Part shown: positions 49,201 through 62,079 of the stretch, piece after piece
Layout of the letters: each line of letters begins with the position of its first letter
Position numbering within the stretch: the first letter of the stretch is position 1
Assembly: GCA_003667245.1 (NCBI GenBank)
Contig: RCNN01000152.1
Location: 21,758-85,757, forward strand
DNA from: Heterostelium multicystogenum
Taxonomy: Eukaryota; Evosea; Eumycetozoa; Acytosteliales; Acytosteliaceae
Length of the DNA stretch: 64,000 bases
Direction of reading: 5' to 3'
Position numbers and translations under genes: made by a program
Notes under the pieces: model-generated
Seen by the model: the letters and a program-made list of their open reading frames with translations, nothing else
What the model was told of the DNA's origin: nothing
The model's database searches: none

Positions 49201-52200
49201 AGCAACAAGCAAACAAACAAGCACTTCACAACAACAGATTTATATCAATATAAAATAGTATAAAAATTTTATATAGAGATTCACTATTCTCCACAAACAC
49301 ACCACCCGCTTGTCCACTTCTAATACCAGCTTTTAGTTACTTATACCACACCACCACCACCTATCAAATAGAGATTATTTATAAAAGATATTTATTTAAA
49401 CATCTATACCAAAAGCAACAATATCAATAAAAACAACTAATATAGCAATTAGAATATTATGCATATTCAATTAATCTTAATTAATATAAAGTTGGTTGGT
49501 TTGTCAAGCTAGCAGGTTTGTTTGGTTTGGATTAGTTTTGTTTGGCTTGTCTTTCTTTGGTGTATACAAAATGTGTATTTGGTGGTAGCTATTTGTTGGT
49601 ATTGTTGTAGTTGTAGATACTTAAGCATTAAATTGGCAAACAATTATTTTATATCAATGAAGATTGGTGAGTGAGATTCTCTGTTAGGTGTTTTACTTTT
49701 GTTTGGCCTTTACTTTTTTATTCTTTCATTATTCAATCATTCAAATACAGATACTATCAATCGATGTACATATTTAGATTCGATTTTGAATGGTAATTTT
49801 CTACATACCCACTGAGAATTGAAATATGTTTAGGTCCCTAACAGTTCAATTCTCTCACTCACCCTAAACAACCAACCCACAAACAACAACATTAATAATA
49901 ATAATAATAACAACATCATTTCAATTTTATAAAAATATTGGTTCTCTAAATAGATAATGTTATTTTTTCTTATTGTACATAATTAAGTTGTTTTTTCACC
50001 CAATCACACTATTCAGTTTAAATCTTAAACACTCAGCTCGATCAGATTCAGCTGCTAACACACCAAGTGATCCATCATGATCAGTTGGTTGCACCTAATA
50101 TTATCTTATCATCCTGTATCATGTTTTAACCAACTTGTATGTGAATGTATGAAGTTTATAATACATCTTATTTTAATGTACTTTTGGAATCTTAGTTTGT
50201 GGTTTTTTTTCTTGCTAGGCTGTTGTCTTGAGCTAGATTACGGGTAACAGATTAATTGTTTTTACAATTACTGCAATTTAGAGTATTGGTGCAGAAAAGA
50301 TGTTAGTCACTCCAACCACACAACAACCACACTCAAGAGACACCTTGCCAAATCAAAAATAACTACTTTCGCTTGTTCTTTTGCATACCATCATCATAAC
50401 AAACACACACTCTCACCAACAATCATTCATAATTTACTATTATCACAAAACAAAGAAAATAATAATAATAATTATTTTGATAAAAGAAAACACACCACTC
50501 TGTTATAAATGTTTTCACATGACAACATAATGATATTTTTTAAACTGATTCTAACATACCAGTAATATATATATGTTATCATTAATCTTGGCTAGTTTTT
50601 GAAATATATTTAAATAGCTTTCATTTTTATTCAATCATATCATTTTATTTTAATGAAATTAAAAGGTTAATATTATTATTATTTGTTTGATATTATTATA
50701 TATTTAGTTGTTGAAATTAATTTTAGTTGTTGTTGTTGTTGAGATTTGTTTTTAAATTGACCAATAATTACCATAAAAATAATAATAATAATAATAATAA
50801 TATCATCATCAATATTTAAATAATACCCAAAAACATTAATATAAATTTTTTATTCATGGAGACACAAGATATCAAGTAAAATAATAATTATAATTTATGA
50901 TTTAATATTAGAATAACAATAATAATATAATTACTAGCATAACCTAAATCAAAATCAATTTAAAAACCAATGTAGGATATATGTCTTTCCAAATTTTAGT
51001 TTAATTTAATCACCCAAGATTTTATTAAATCACATATCCATATAATCTATCATATCAATTTCGAAACTAACAGCCACATCGATCCAATTCGAAACCAAAG
51101 CAAATCAAATTAATTAGATTGACATCATCCTTTTCCCTTGTAGCAAACAAACCATCACCTGTACTACCAACACCACCATCACCAACTAACCAACCACCAA
51201 CCCACCCCACCAAATAAAATACTTTGCCAAAAGGCATATTATAATTACCAATCAATATCAATCATACTATCTCAACATAATATCTTAATGATTGTTTGTG
51301 ATTGATTTTAAAAAAATCAACTCATTACCAAAGTCTTCAAATTTCAATGTAATCCTTTAAAAATTTAAATGTTTGTGTGCTTCCACCCGATCTTGCTAGT
51401 GAACCTTACTTTTCAAAAACACATATAATACAATGCTATATAATTTGTTGCTGTTGATTGAATAATATATCTGCACTTTTAAAACAACATCATCAGCAGC
51501 AGTAGCAGCAGCATCATCATCAAAAATAATTAACTATCAACCCATCATAAAATAATCTGTGTTTTTTCAAGATAATTGTTATTATCATTATTTTAATTCA
51601 AAACAAGTTGGTTATTAAATGTATATTTGTCTCTCCATTAGCAATCTATCTTTTAATTTTGCAAGATCAACTCTTGTAGTAATACCAGTCACCCTGTTAA
51701 ATTTGGCCCTCCACCTAATATTACAATCAAATTGATTGTATCACAATTTTATTTATTAAAGTTTGTCAACTGCTACTGTTGTTGTTGACATAGGATAAAG
51801 ATATTTTAAATTGACGGAAACACCAATTGGTTCAACACTTCATTGTTCAAATTAAACTTATTTGTTAAAGTCATTTTAATGTTCGGCTTTAATTTGATGA
51901 GAGCTAGACAATCAATCTGTTTGACCAGACATTCAATTACCATCAACAAATTCGTCATCAACACCAAATTCACATTTACACCAAAAACAACTACATTCCA
52001 ATTTTATATTATTAATATATTAAGAATTCATTTGAATCCAATCAATTCCAAAAAAACTTTCTTATCCAATCATTAATCAACAAAAGACAATTTGCTTCTT
52101 TTCTTATTGTTGTTCCTAATTTTCCAATTTTGTTGTTAAAACCTAATCATAATTACCAATAGTTGTAAATTAGAACCTATTAAAACTAACCTATTATTTA

Positions 52201-52407
52201 TTTATTTCTTAAATCTTAACAGTTGAACTTACAGACAAAACCCATTTTCATCAACAACATCATAATCACCATCCAAAATTGTATTAAATCATAATAATTA
52301 GATTAGAATCCTCTCACCTAACAACTATAATATTTTAAACTGTACAGTAACCTTTCAAACAATCTAATATCAATCATTATAGAATTTAACAATAGAACAA
52401 AAGGATA
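46242..52407. other. 6.2 kb gene desert upstream of the GATA factor gene
   Basis: No ORF here has protein-like composition, and I recognise no RNA gene or transposon. There are (AAT)n tracts (for example 50777-50802), many A/T runs, and from about 48900 to 52400 long plus-strand stretches rich in A and C. AGAGACAC occurs three times in 47169-47249 and again near 50336. Compared with the other spacers (0.05-3.3 kb) this is the longest non-coding stretch of the window, and it sits 5' of a transcription-factor gene, so an extended regulatory region is a reasonable inference. Confidence 0.5.
50777..50802. repeat. (AAT)n trinucleotide repeat
   Basis: About eight AAT units inside the 6.2 kb gene desert. 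Similar shorter tracts are scattered through the window, as usual for dictyostelid intergenic DNA and for Asn codons in genes. Confidence 0.7.
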
Positions 52408-53625
52408 ATGGCTTCACCTTTATCTCCTCCTAAAATCCAAACGGTGGCTCCCAATATAATGCAATACGACCATTTTATTAAAACACCTCATATACAACTT
52501 AGCTATCAGAAATGGGGTGAAATTAAGAGATATTCACAAATCATACACGAGTTTGCCACAGATGCTCCAAATCATCCTCTTTCCAATGCATTGTTTTCAG
52601 ATTTGTATAATATATCAAGGGTTTTAATGGAGGTTATCGATAATTTATATATAGATTCTTATAATAGAAGAGATAGTTTAGATGTAAGTAAAAATATATC
52701 TAAAATTAAATCAATGAATCGTTTTACTTACTATTGGTGAAATCAATCCTCTCTTAGTTAAATAATATTAGTCATCAGTTGGCAAATGGACAATTGGTAT
52801 ATAAGAATCAGGCATCAACAGTACCCACCGAACAAATGTTGATAGACACAAAAAAAACAGCAACAGCAACATTTATTGGCTCAAGCAGGCTATTATCCAT
52901 ACGAATATATGGGATATTATATGCAACAACAAGCACAGATGACTCAAACAGCCAATTCAATTGCATCACCCCAAATAATACCTATTGGAAATCAAATTCC
53001 ACAGCTTTCTTCATCGGGCTCCTCAGTTGTCATTGCAGGTGTCCAACAACAGATACCAAGACAAGCCAACGGAACTCCATCACAACCTTTAACCCCACCA
53101 CAGAAAGTAATTAGTGGATCAGCATCTAACCTTCCAGTAGCAGCTGCCGCTGCTGCTCAAAAATCAGGCTCAAACTCACCACCCACCACTGCCACCATTC
53201 CAAAAACTAAATCCAAACAACAAAACCCATCATCCACTCCATCGACTTCAAAGAACTTTACTGGCGAGGTATTCTTTGATGACATTTTACATGATAAACC
53301 AAGAAGAAGAAGACGAACAGTTTACTCTGCAAAGAGAAATCTGCGATGTCATTTCTGCCACGTAACGGAGACTCCCGAATGGCGTAGAGGTCCAGACGGC
53401 GACCACACTCTATGTAATGCCTGTGGACTGCACTATGCAAAGACTCTGAAAAAGAAAAACAAAGACGACCAAGAAGAAAAAGAAAGAAAGGAAAAGGAGG
53501 AAAAAGAGCGTGAGGAAAAAGAGAGAAAAGAAGAGAAAGAACGAAAAGAAAAGGAAGAAAAGGAAAAGCAAACTGAAAAGGACACCAGAAAACACAGTAT
53601 TGATTTTGTAATTGAAGCTACATAA
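52408..53625 (+). CDS. GATA-type zinc-finger transcription factor
   Basis: Exons 52408-52683 and 52779-53625, about 374 residues after correcting one base in an A8 run near 52855. The start context and clean first exon support ATG 52408. The middle is Gln/Ser/Thr/Pro-rich. The zinc finger, LRCHFCHVTETPEWRRGPDG and onward to LCNACGLHYAKTLKKK, is C-X2-C-X18-C-X2-C, the single-finger fungal/amoebal form, preceded by the basic KPRRRRRTVYSAKR. A run of about 50 Lys/Glu/Arg residues follows, probably a long charged helix. GATA factors of dictyostelids (gta genes, stkA) control development and cell type; I cannot say which member this is. Confidence 0.9.
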
Positions 53626-53848
53626 GATGATCATATTTTTAATTTTCGAATACAATAAATAGAATATTTAATGAGTATATATATAATCAACAATCCAAAC
53701 TGACTAGAGTGAGTTCCTCATATAATGATTACTCTGTATGTATCGAGATAACATAAAGTATCAAATCATACTTTGACAATTAAATGATTGATGAAGCCAA
53801 TAATGATGACAAGTAAATCACATATTATATAATTGTTTCTATTTATAA

Positions 53849-54497
<649 letters not shown>

Positions 54498-55257
54498 TTT
54501 ATTATATTATTCTTTGGTTTTATAAATATATATATATAAATAGTGTAGTAAACTGTCTCTTTCTTTTTCTTCTATTTTTTTTATATTTAATAATCAAATA
54601 TAACAAATAAATAAATAAGATTTAGTAATGTATAGTTATATTGAATTGCTATTGATAATTATAGTTTACTTGGTTGTTTGCTTGTTACTAAAATTTATAG
54701 TCAGTTGAAGTTTAGTTGTTCGTATCAAATAAGAAAGGGAGATAGTTTGAAATTTTGGTAATTTCTGTTTTTCTCTTGATGACTCCTAATGAATAAGCAA
54801 ATTTCACCCCAACCTCCATACACTAATTCATCTAATAATTTATTTAGATATTCTCAATTCTGATCAAATTCTCCTGGTCTTAAAAATAACCTATGTTAAA
54901 TTAAAATAGATTACCTAAACTACTCAACTAAATATGAAGAACTTGTAATTTTAAATATAATAAATCTTCTTCAAATTTTAATATTTATCAGATTCAATTG
55001 AAATAATTTGTATATATATATACCTTTTGTTTGTCTTATCCAAAATCAATCATTGGAAATTGTTTATTCCTTTATATATATTATTACTTTTGTTTGTTCT
55101 ATAGAGGGTTGTAAATTAATTTATATTGAAAACAATAAAATTAAAAAAAAAACGAACGAGTAATTTGAAATTAAATTGATATCAACCTTATGAGTTTAAT
55201 TGGTTGAATAAAAGCAAGAAGATATTCAAGCATCGCAAGGATTAGGTGTAGACAAGG
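54498..55257. other. Divergent intergenic region with TATA-like tract
   Basis: 760 bp between divergently oriented genes. TATAAATATATATATATAAA at 54521-54540 lies about 25-45 bp upstream of the UBE2E ATG and may be its TATA region. A second A-run region (55139-55153) precedes the methyltransferase-like gene. Confidence 0.45.
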
Positions 55258-56511
55258 ATGATGTTCCAAAATATAAAGAGAAAGAAACAAAAGAGAGAAG
55301 AGGAAACTTATGATTTGGAGGAATTGAAGCAAGAGTTTATGGCAACTGTTGCCAAGATCACTAAAGAGAGTGACAGAATCGATTTTATCAGCTTCGTTTG
55401 CGAGCACCTTGATTTGAATATAGAAGACACTGAGCATGATCCAACAGAAAATGAGTCAAGTGAGGATGCCACATTGGCTACCATCATTCAAGACCTGAAG
55501 GATCACATGCCAACCATCGACTGCATAGCACCCAATGAAAAGACCATTATACCAAAAAAATGATAGTGTATGATATATCGTTTCGATTGGAATCGAGGAA
55601 TATGACACCAATCAATGATTAATAATCTAACCCAAACTGATTCAAATGAATAGTTTAAAGGATATACCAAAGAGAACACTATCAATGTAGATTCATTCCT
55701 CTATACAGATGACGAAATCGATGATTTGGTAGAAGCTGGTAAACTCAAGAATCATTATTGTCTCGATTGTAAATCATATAACGTCAAACCACTCAGTATG
55801 TTCATATGCCATAGTATCTTACTATCTGTCATTGAAGTTGAACTAATCTTGTATGCATTGTATAGATTTTATTTCTCATTCTACTTCACCTCAACTCTTG
55901 AAGTTTGTATTTAGCGATGCAGTTCTCAGTGGAGATCTTAGTAAGAAAACTCTGTTAGATATCGGCTCAAGACTTGGCTCAGTTCTATATACAGTAAGTT
56001 GCAATCAATCAACTCCCCTAAATCTTAAAATAATAACAACAGGACAATAAACTAACTAGTGAGGATAAAATAGGGATATTTATTCAGTAACATCAAGCAG
56101 TTTGTTGGTATCGAACTCGATAAATTCTTCTACGACCTACAAAGTGAAATGATTGAAAAGTATGATATGAAAGACCGTGTCAAGCTGGTACACGGTGACA
56201 TTCTAAAGAACTACGACTTGGTTAAGGATGCAGACATCATCTTTATGAACAATGTTTTCGAATTTTTCGAGTCTGACCTCCAAGTGCACATTGGCTTCTG
56301 GAACAAACTGAAAGAGTTGACACTTGGCAGAAAATCAGTGAGAATCATATCAATACCCTCAATACAAGACATTTTCAAAAACAACAAACTAGGTCTGTCA
56401 ATCAAAGGCTGGCTCAAAGAGGTACACCTACACCCTGAGCACCTCAAGCATTTAGACGATGATGGTATCGATGAGTTCAAAGATTTACATCTCTATCAAG
56501 TCACCAACTAA
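55258..56511 (+). CDS. SAM-dependent methyltransferase-like protein
   Basis: Exons 55258-55565, 55654-55795, 55866-55993 and 56074-56511, about 338 residues. LLDIGSRLGSVLY is a class I methyltransferase motif I (E/D-x-G-x-x-x-G), then FVGIELDKFFYDLQ with the acidic end of strand 2, RVKLVHGDILKNYD and ADIIFMNNVFEFF as motif IV. A Cys pair (HYCLDCKSYN) lies before the fold. The first exon ends in an A7 run followed by a donor at 55566; one more A is needed to keep frame. The N-terminus is uncertain: between 55213 and 55310 another frame (EDIQASQGLGVDKDDVPKYK) looks at least as protein-like as the one opened by ATG 55258. The substrate is unknown and I cannot name the family more exactly. Confidence 0.72.
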
Positions 56512-56613
56512 CCCCTCCAACACACAACCACACATCTTATTCAACAACTTCAACAACATCAACAACATCAACAACTACAACTACAACTACAAATGTTAAG
56601 TTACAACAGTTAA

Positions 56614-56636
56614 ATTAATTAATTAATTAATTAATT
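56614..56636. repeat. AATT tetranucleotide repeat
   Basis: Five to six AATT units about 100 bp after the stop of the methyltransferase-like gene. The tract is self-complementary. Confidence 0.7.
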
Positions 56637-57865
56637 ACATTATATCCACCATTCATTTATTCATTTATTCGTTCGCAACGGTAGTAGCAGCCATTTCTAT
56701 TACTACTACTACTATCAAATAAATTCAAACAAACCAAATATATCTATGTAAGTTAGTTGATTCAAATAAACATCTAACGTTGTAATAGGGTGGCGGTAGG
56801 AGGTGCCATTATGACAATACAAAATGGAATCCCTGTTGGTTGTTGAATTTTGGCATCATTATTCTAAAAGTAGGGGTCATGTCGTGTGCAATTCATAAAT
56901 AAGGTTATATTCAAAACAAAATTGAAATTTAATTTGACGAATTTGGGTTGATTGATCAAACATCCCATCAACCACAGCAGCAATACAGCATCCCATACGT
57001 GACATGACGATCAATGATACTTTATATTATTATCATCTTTCAGTTCATATTAGCAAAATGATCACATCACATGCCATCATAAAAATGTAACAAACAACTA
57101 GATGCCTTTAAAGAAACTTAACAACAACAACACTCAACTCATCTCAACTTTGTCTTACTTTGTTTAGCAAATCTAAGTAAAAATAAAGTAAAGCAGTTGA
57201 GATTACAGTTTTGTGTAATACATTAGGAATATTTTTCCTTTTCACAATAACAACAATAACATTAATAATACAAAAATTAAAAAAACTGACCCCATTGCCA
57301 CCAAACCATAACCCTCATCGATACAATTAGGAATCGCTCTAGTGTTTGTTTCGAAAACAAAAAAAACCAAAAAACAACAAAAACAAAAACAACAACTTTT
57401 CTTAATAGAACATCTAGTTAAATTGCAACAAAACACACTATATTAGCTAGCTAACTATTTATTAAATTAAAAAAAAATAAAAAAAATTAAATTAGTTTAG
57501 TTTTTTAGTTATTGTTTGTTATTATTAATTTTTGCAAAGCATTTGATATCATATTTATCGCACCACCATCACTTTATTTCATTTTTCAAATCAATCACAT
57601 TTTAGGTAAATAAACTCAATATTACTATTATTAGTAGCATCCACTATATTAGTATAGTCACTCGCACATTAGAGTAGTAGAGTATAATTTAGTCGTCTAG
57701 CTAACAATCTAGATTGTTATTATTGTATATTTAGAGGTTACTACTTATACTAATTTATAAATTATATATATATGGTCACTTAATCGCATCTCACCAATCC
57801 TTCTCCCTTTTTTGTATTTTTACATTACATTCATATTGAACAATAGGTAGATAATGATAGATGAT

Positions 57866-57905
57866 AGGATAGATAGATAGATAGATAGGTAGATAGGTAG
57901 ATGGA
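57866..57905. repeat. GATA/GGTA tetranucleotide repeat
   Basis: About ten units, mostly GATA with some GGTA, in the spacer upstream of the pirin gene. A shorter relative lies at 60597-60622 before the membrane-protein gene. Confidence 0.7.
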
Positions 57906-58698
57906 GATAGCAGCTAATAAATAGATGTATAGGATTTATCTGCTGATAAAATGATAGTTAGAGAATGCAGATTGATTGGTTAATAAAAGTTGAATAAAAC
58001 TAACGAAGCTGGCACAAACAACATTAATACCACGTTATTCGATTCATGATTTATTCTTTTACTCTATTGCAGAACTTTCCCGTATTGTCCACATCAACAT
58101 TGCCCAAATTCGATTCCATTTTGTCATCTTCTTTTATAATTCCCAACAACAATCCATATTGTTTGATTGACACGAAATAAATAAACAACTACCACTCGCT
58201 CTATCACCACAGAACCATTACAAAACAACAACAACAAACACTGCAAAAACGATCGCTCACCATCACCCCACCCCAAATTGAAATTAATAATATCTGCCTG
58301 CGTTTCATCAATTTTTTAAATTTAGTTGCAACTACTCTGTCAATCCATTCAACAATTGTTGAGCAAGATAAATGGTTGGTTGATTGGTTGATTGATCAGT
58401 GTTTTTTTTCAATAATAGAATAATAATAAGAGAAGTCGCATTGCGTTAGGTCAAATCGAATTAATATCAAGTTTTTCCCATACTAAACTAGAGTTAACCA
58501 AAGCACCACAGTCAAAGTCACAGTAGTAGTAATAAGTCAGTAGAATCAATCATTTGATTTACTAGCAAACATCTCACTTGAGAAAAAGGTTAACCTTCCA
58601 GGTTTGTCGTTCTTTTTATTTGGTAAAGCCACTAAGAAATACCAAGAGCCAGATCCATCCAAGTCGTTTCTTTCAAACTCTAGAGTGTCCCTTTGAAA

Positions 58699-59876
58699 AT
58701 GTCAACATCTAGAAGTATTGGCAAAGTAATCGTTGGAATGCCAACCAGCGATGGAGGTATGATCAACACTACATGTCTTTTGTTTCTCCCTCAGACACCT
58801 AACACTTTTTTGTTTTGTAGCCGGTGTTAGATTAAGAAGAATATTGGGTAGACCAATATCTTTGTTGGATCCAATTATTATGGTCGATGAATTCAAGAGC
58901 GAAGATTCTAAAGATTATGCTGCTGGATTCCCTGATCGTAAGTTGTTTGTTTGCAAGATTGCTGATTTGATTGGATCACTAATGACCATTCATTTTAGAC
59001 CCCCATCGTGGATTTGAGGCAGTAACTTATATGCTCGCTGGATTCATGGAGCACAAAGATCATAAAGGCAATCATACAACTATTAGCGAGGAGACATTCA
59101 AAATTATGACAGCAGGTCGTGGCATATACATTCAGAGATGCCAAGATGCGATAAGCAACGGACTACTTTGGGGATTTCAAATATGGTTCAACTTGCCACG
59201 CAAGTGTAAAATGATGGAACCTCGCTATAAACCAATTAAGGCAGCCGATGTGCCATTGGTAGTTCGATCAGATAAGAGGTAGCAGGACCAAGGTAATCGT
59301 TGTGAGTTACTGTGGACACACCAGTCCAGTTTTGGATGTGGTTGCCAATCCTCAGTGGCTTGACGTCGAATTGCCTTGTGGAACATCTTTCCATTCAACT
59401 ATTCCACCTCTCTACACAGCATTTGTATATGTTTATAAAGGAGTGGGTCAGTTCGGTCCACTGACAAACAAAAAAAACTCTCAAAGAATCACAGCTGGGC
59501 ATTTCTAGATTGTGCTAGTGGTGAAAACTCTGTGGAAGCATACTCTATTGAAGGTTGTCGATTTTTACTGTAGTTGGAGCACCATTTAATGAACCAATAG
59601 CCAGACATGGCCCATTGTAAATATTATCCAACCATAAATTGATGATCATCCTTACATTTACTAATCATTATCCCTCCAATAATAATCTTTAGTGTAATGA
59701 ATACACAAGCTGAAATTTACCAAGCATTTTATGATTTTGAAACTGGAAAGATTTTAATTAATTTTTTTACTCCACATAACAACCACAACATTAACTTACA
59801 ACATCAATCATTACAACTGAGTATTAGTTTTTTTAGATGGATACTTTCAATTCAAGATACTACTACACAAGTGTAA
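58699..59876 (+). CDS. Pirin (bicupin) (frameshifted)
   Basis: Exons 58699-58756, 58821-58937, 58999-59616 and 59693-59876. VRLRRILGRPISLLDPIIMV and HPHRGFEAVTYMLAG are the N-terminal cupin motifs, with the metal ligands His-X-His and a further His/Glu pair in FMEHKD and MTAGRGI. IWFNLPRKCKMMEPRYKPIK and AADVPLV follow exactly as in pirins; the C-terminal cupin shows LDVELPCGTSFH, TAFVYVYKG and APFNEPIARHGPF joined over the last intron to VMNTQAEIYQAFYDFETGKI. Frames change near 59285, 59500 and 59570. The true end may lie near 59765, because the reading after GKI loses family similarity. Pirins are iron-binding proteins acting as quercetinases or transcription cofactors. Confidence 0.88.
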
Positions 59877-60635
59877 TACGATAAGCCAGCAATTTACCAA
59901 ATCTCCTTTTTTCAGATCGACGACGACATTTTTTTTTCTTTCCCATTCACCATATATATATATATATATTTATATCTCAATTTCAACAAATAAGCCTCTC
60001 AAATCAATTCAAACTCCATCAGCCCTCAACTATTCACCTGCTATTTATCTTCATTATTAAAAAGAAAACTATCATCAATCAAAAGATTCCACCAATCTTC
60101 CTCTCCTATAACCCCTTCCTTATCTTTGTATAATAAAAACCATACATCAATCTCTAGAAATGTATATCAAACTGTTGACTTATACAGTCAACGTTTACTG
60201 TACATTCTTGTATTATTTTTTTTTGTGATATTAACAACCCCAGTTTGCTGGTAGACAGATGTAAGAATAACAAACACCGGGTAACCATAATAGTAGACTT
60301 ATTATGATTATTTTTTATGACTGATTGTGTCGTCATTAAAAGTTTGCATTTGCTCTCATATTGTTTTTTTTGGAAACCACCCATATTAAAACACAAAATA
60401 TAAACAACAACAAACTCAAACCCAACCAACCAAACAAAAGTCAAAATAAAACAGGAATTGTAGAAAAGTCAAAACTCAAAAGAATTGTGAAGAAACATCA
60501 TTTATAAAGCAAGCAAGGGGGTGAACTTATTTCTGCAATCATATTTAAACTATTTGAGTTTTTATCTATTTATATGTATTAGTATCGGTTTGCAAAGATA
60601 GATAGGTAGATAGATAGATAGCTTGATATAGGACA
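59877..60635. other. Intergenic region with TA and GATA microsatellites
   Basis: 759 bp. A (TA)n tract lies at 59952-59969 and GATA/GGTA units at 60597-60622, immediately before the next ATG. A minus ORF at 60154-60444 has no protein-like composition. Confidence 0.4.
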
Positions 60636-61488
60636 ATGAGTAGTAAACTAAAGAAAGCCAAAATAGTGGAAAAAAAAGAGACAGGACAGTAGTGGCAGCG
60701 ATTCCAGTGATGGTGAGCAAGAACAACAAGCAGCCTGTCCTCATCGATAATGCTCATGGACACAGCACGGAGGTAGCGAGTGCGGACATGATCATGGCGC
60801 TCCATCGTCGGCTGTTCCCCAGTCGAAGCAAAGACAGCCATGAAGTTCCTCTTGCTCTTCACAATGGTGCCATTCTCTTCTCTATGCCATTCATCTCTGC
60901 GTACTGCAGGTGAGATTGTATCGCAGAATCGTGCACTTCTGTTCTATATCTGGGCCGTCTACGGTACTATTTGGGCGCTGCTCATCTACAGCAAGCGAAA
61001 GTTGATTACACTCAATAGCTTTTCAACCACAATCTTCTCTGGATGATTGTTGCATTGGTTACATTCATTGTGCTCGATATCCCCAAGATTGATCCAGCAG
61101 GTCGCGTTGAGACGTGAAGTCTTGCTCGTGTGGTGCACCATCACCTGGATCCCAAATATCATCATTTTCTTCTTTGACGACAACGACACAAGCAAAGGAG
61201 CGTATGGAGGAAGAGAAAGGAGAAGCGTAAGAAAAAGAAGGATGAAGAGCGTAAGCTCAAACAGGAGGGAGAAGAGAAAGAAGCGTCAGAAGGAAAAGAA
61301 TGAGCAAATACACACCAATGCAGCGTCTAATGTACAACACTCTGATCTATCTTGGTTTGGCATTGCTTGTTGCATTGCTTGCTTGGCAAACCTATCGTTG
61401 GTATCTCAAAACTCAACAAAATATAATCGACAGACAACGTAGTCAACATATCACCATTGAAGAAGAAGTAGAGCCAAACTACGACTAA
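60636..61488 (+). CDS. Multi-pass membrane protein, unrecognised, heavily frameshifted
   Basis: ATG 60636 opens MSSKLKKAKIVEKKETGQ, which must shift frame near 60690. A Ser/Asp/Glu- and His-rich stretch follows. Hydrophobic segments appear in changing frames: KFLLLFTMV with LFSMPFISAYC (60840-60910), LLFYIWAVYGTIWALLIYSK (60930-61000), WMIVALVTFIVLDIPKIDP (61043-61100) and VWCTITWIPNIIIFFF (61128-61175). A Lys-rich region (KKKKDEERKLKQEGEEKE) precedes a last segment LIYLGLALLVALLAWQTYRW and the acidic end EEEVEPNYD at 61488. At least five one-base shifts are needed in 850 bp. The first two segments recall VMA21, the V-ATPase assembly factor, but the extra segments do not fit; I leave it unnamed. 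Confidence 0.55.
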
Positions 61489-62079
61489 AATTTCAATAAC
61501 CAAATACAATATCATTACAATCCCTAAAAGAACAACTACAACTACAACAACAAAGAAGAACCATACAATTCTTTTTCATTTATTTATTTCTTGGATTGAA
61601 TCGAGTCAATTAAATCAAGATTCAATCTTTTAAAATATAATAATTGGTTTCTAACTCACTCAACCTACCCTATTAGTAGATCGATAAAACAATCAATAAA
61701 AATGATAATTACAACAATAACATATCCATAGTAATCATTACTAAGAGAATGTGTGTGTGTCTGCATCAAAGTTACAAAAGGAATGATCATATCTCTTCAA
61801 AAACTCCGATAGATGGAACAACTTTGTGTAACTTAACAAACTTTGACACTTGTGATTTGTCTGATTAGATTTTTTGACGGTTGGGTTTGTCTTTGCAAAA
61901 CCAGGGGTCCCTGACATTTTAATATCCGGCTATTTGTGGAGTGTTTTTATTATTGTTTTGTCCTGCAAACTTTGATTATCTTTGATGATTGATCAATCAT
62001 CATAGTTGTCTTTAATTTATGATTATTTATTTAAATAGTAGTAATAGTAATATTATTCATATATACTAAGTAAAGTAGA
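61489..62079. other. Intergenic region between two membrane-protein genes
   Basis: 591 bp, AT-rich, with a short (GT)n at 61750-61760 and (TTA)n near 62092. No feature beyond likely 3' and 5' regions. Confidence 0.4.

Larger units (their letters stand above)
56512..58698. other. 2.2 kb AT-rich region with AATT and GATA repeats
   Basis: An AATT repeat lies at 56614-56636 and GATA/GGTA tetranucleotides at 57866-57905. Short A runs are near 57360 and 57470. I see no coding signal or RNA gene; the region includes the 5' leader and promoter of the pirin gene. Confidence 0.45.

Noticed and set aside
51067..52076. ORFs of 64 and 77 codons in the gene desert
   Set aside because: Composition follows the local A/C or T bias, with no motif; the second (51843-52076) is likely leader sequence of the GATA gene.
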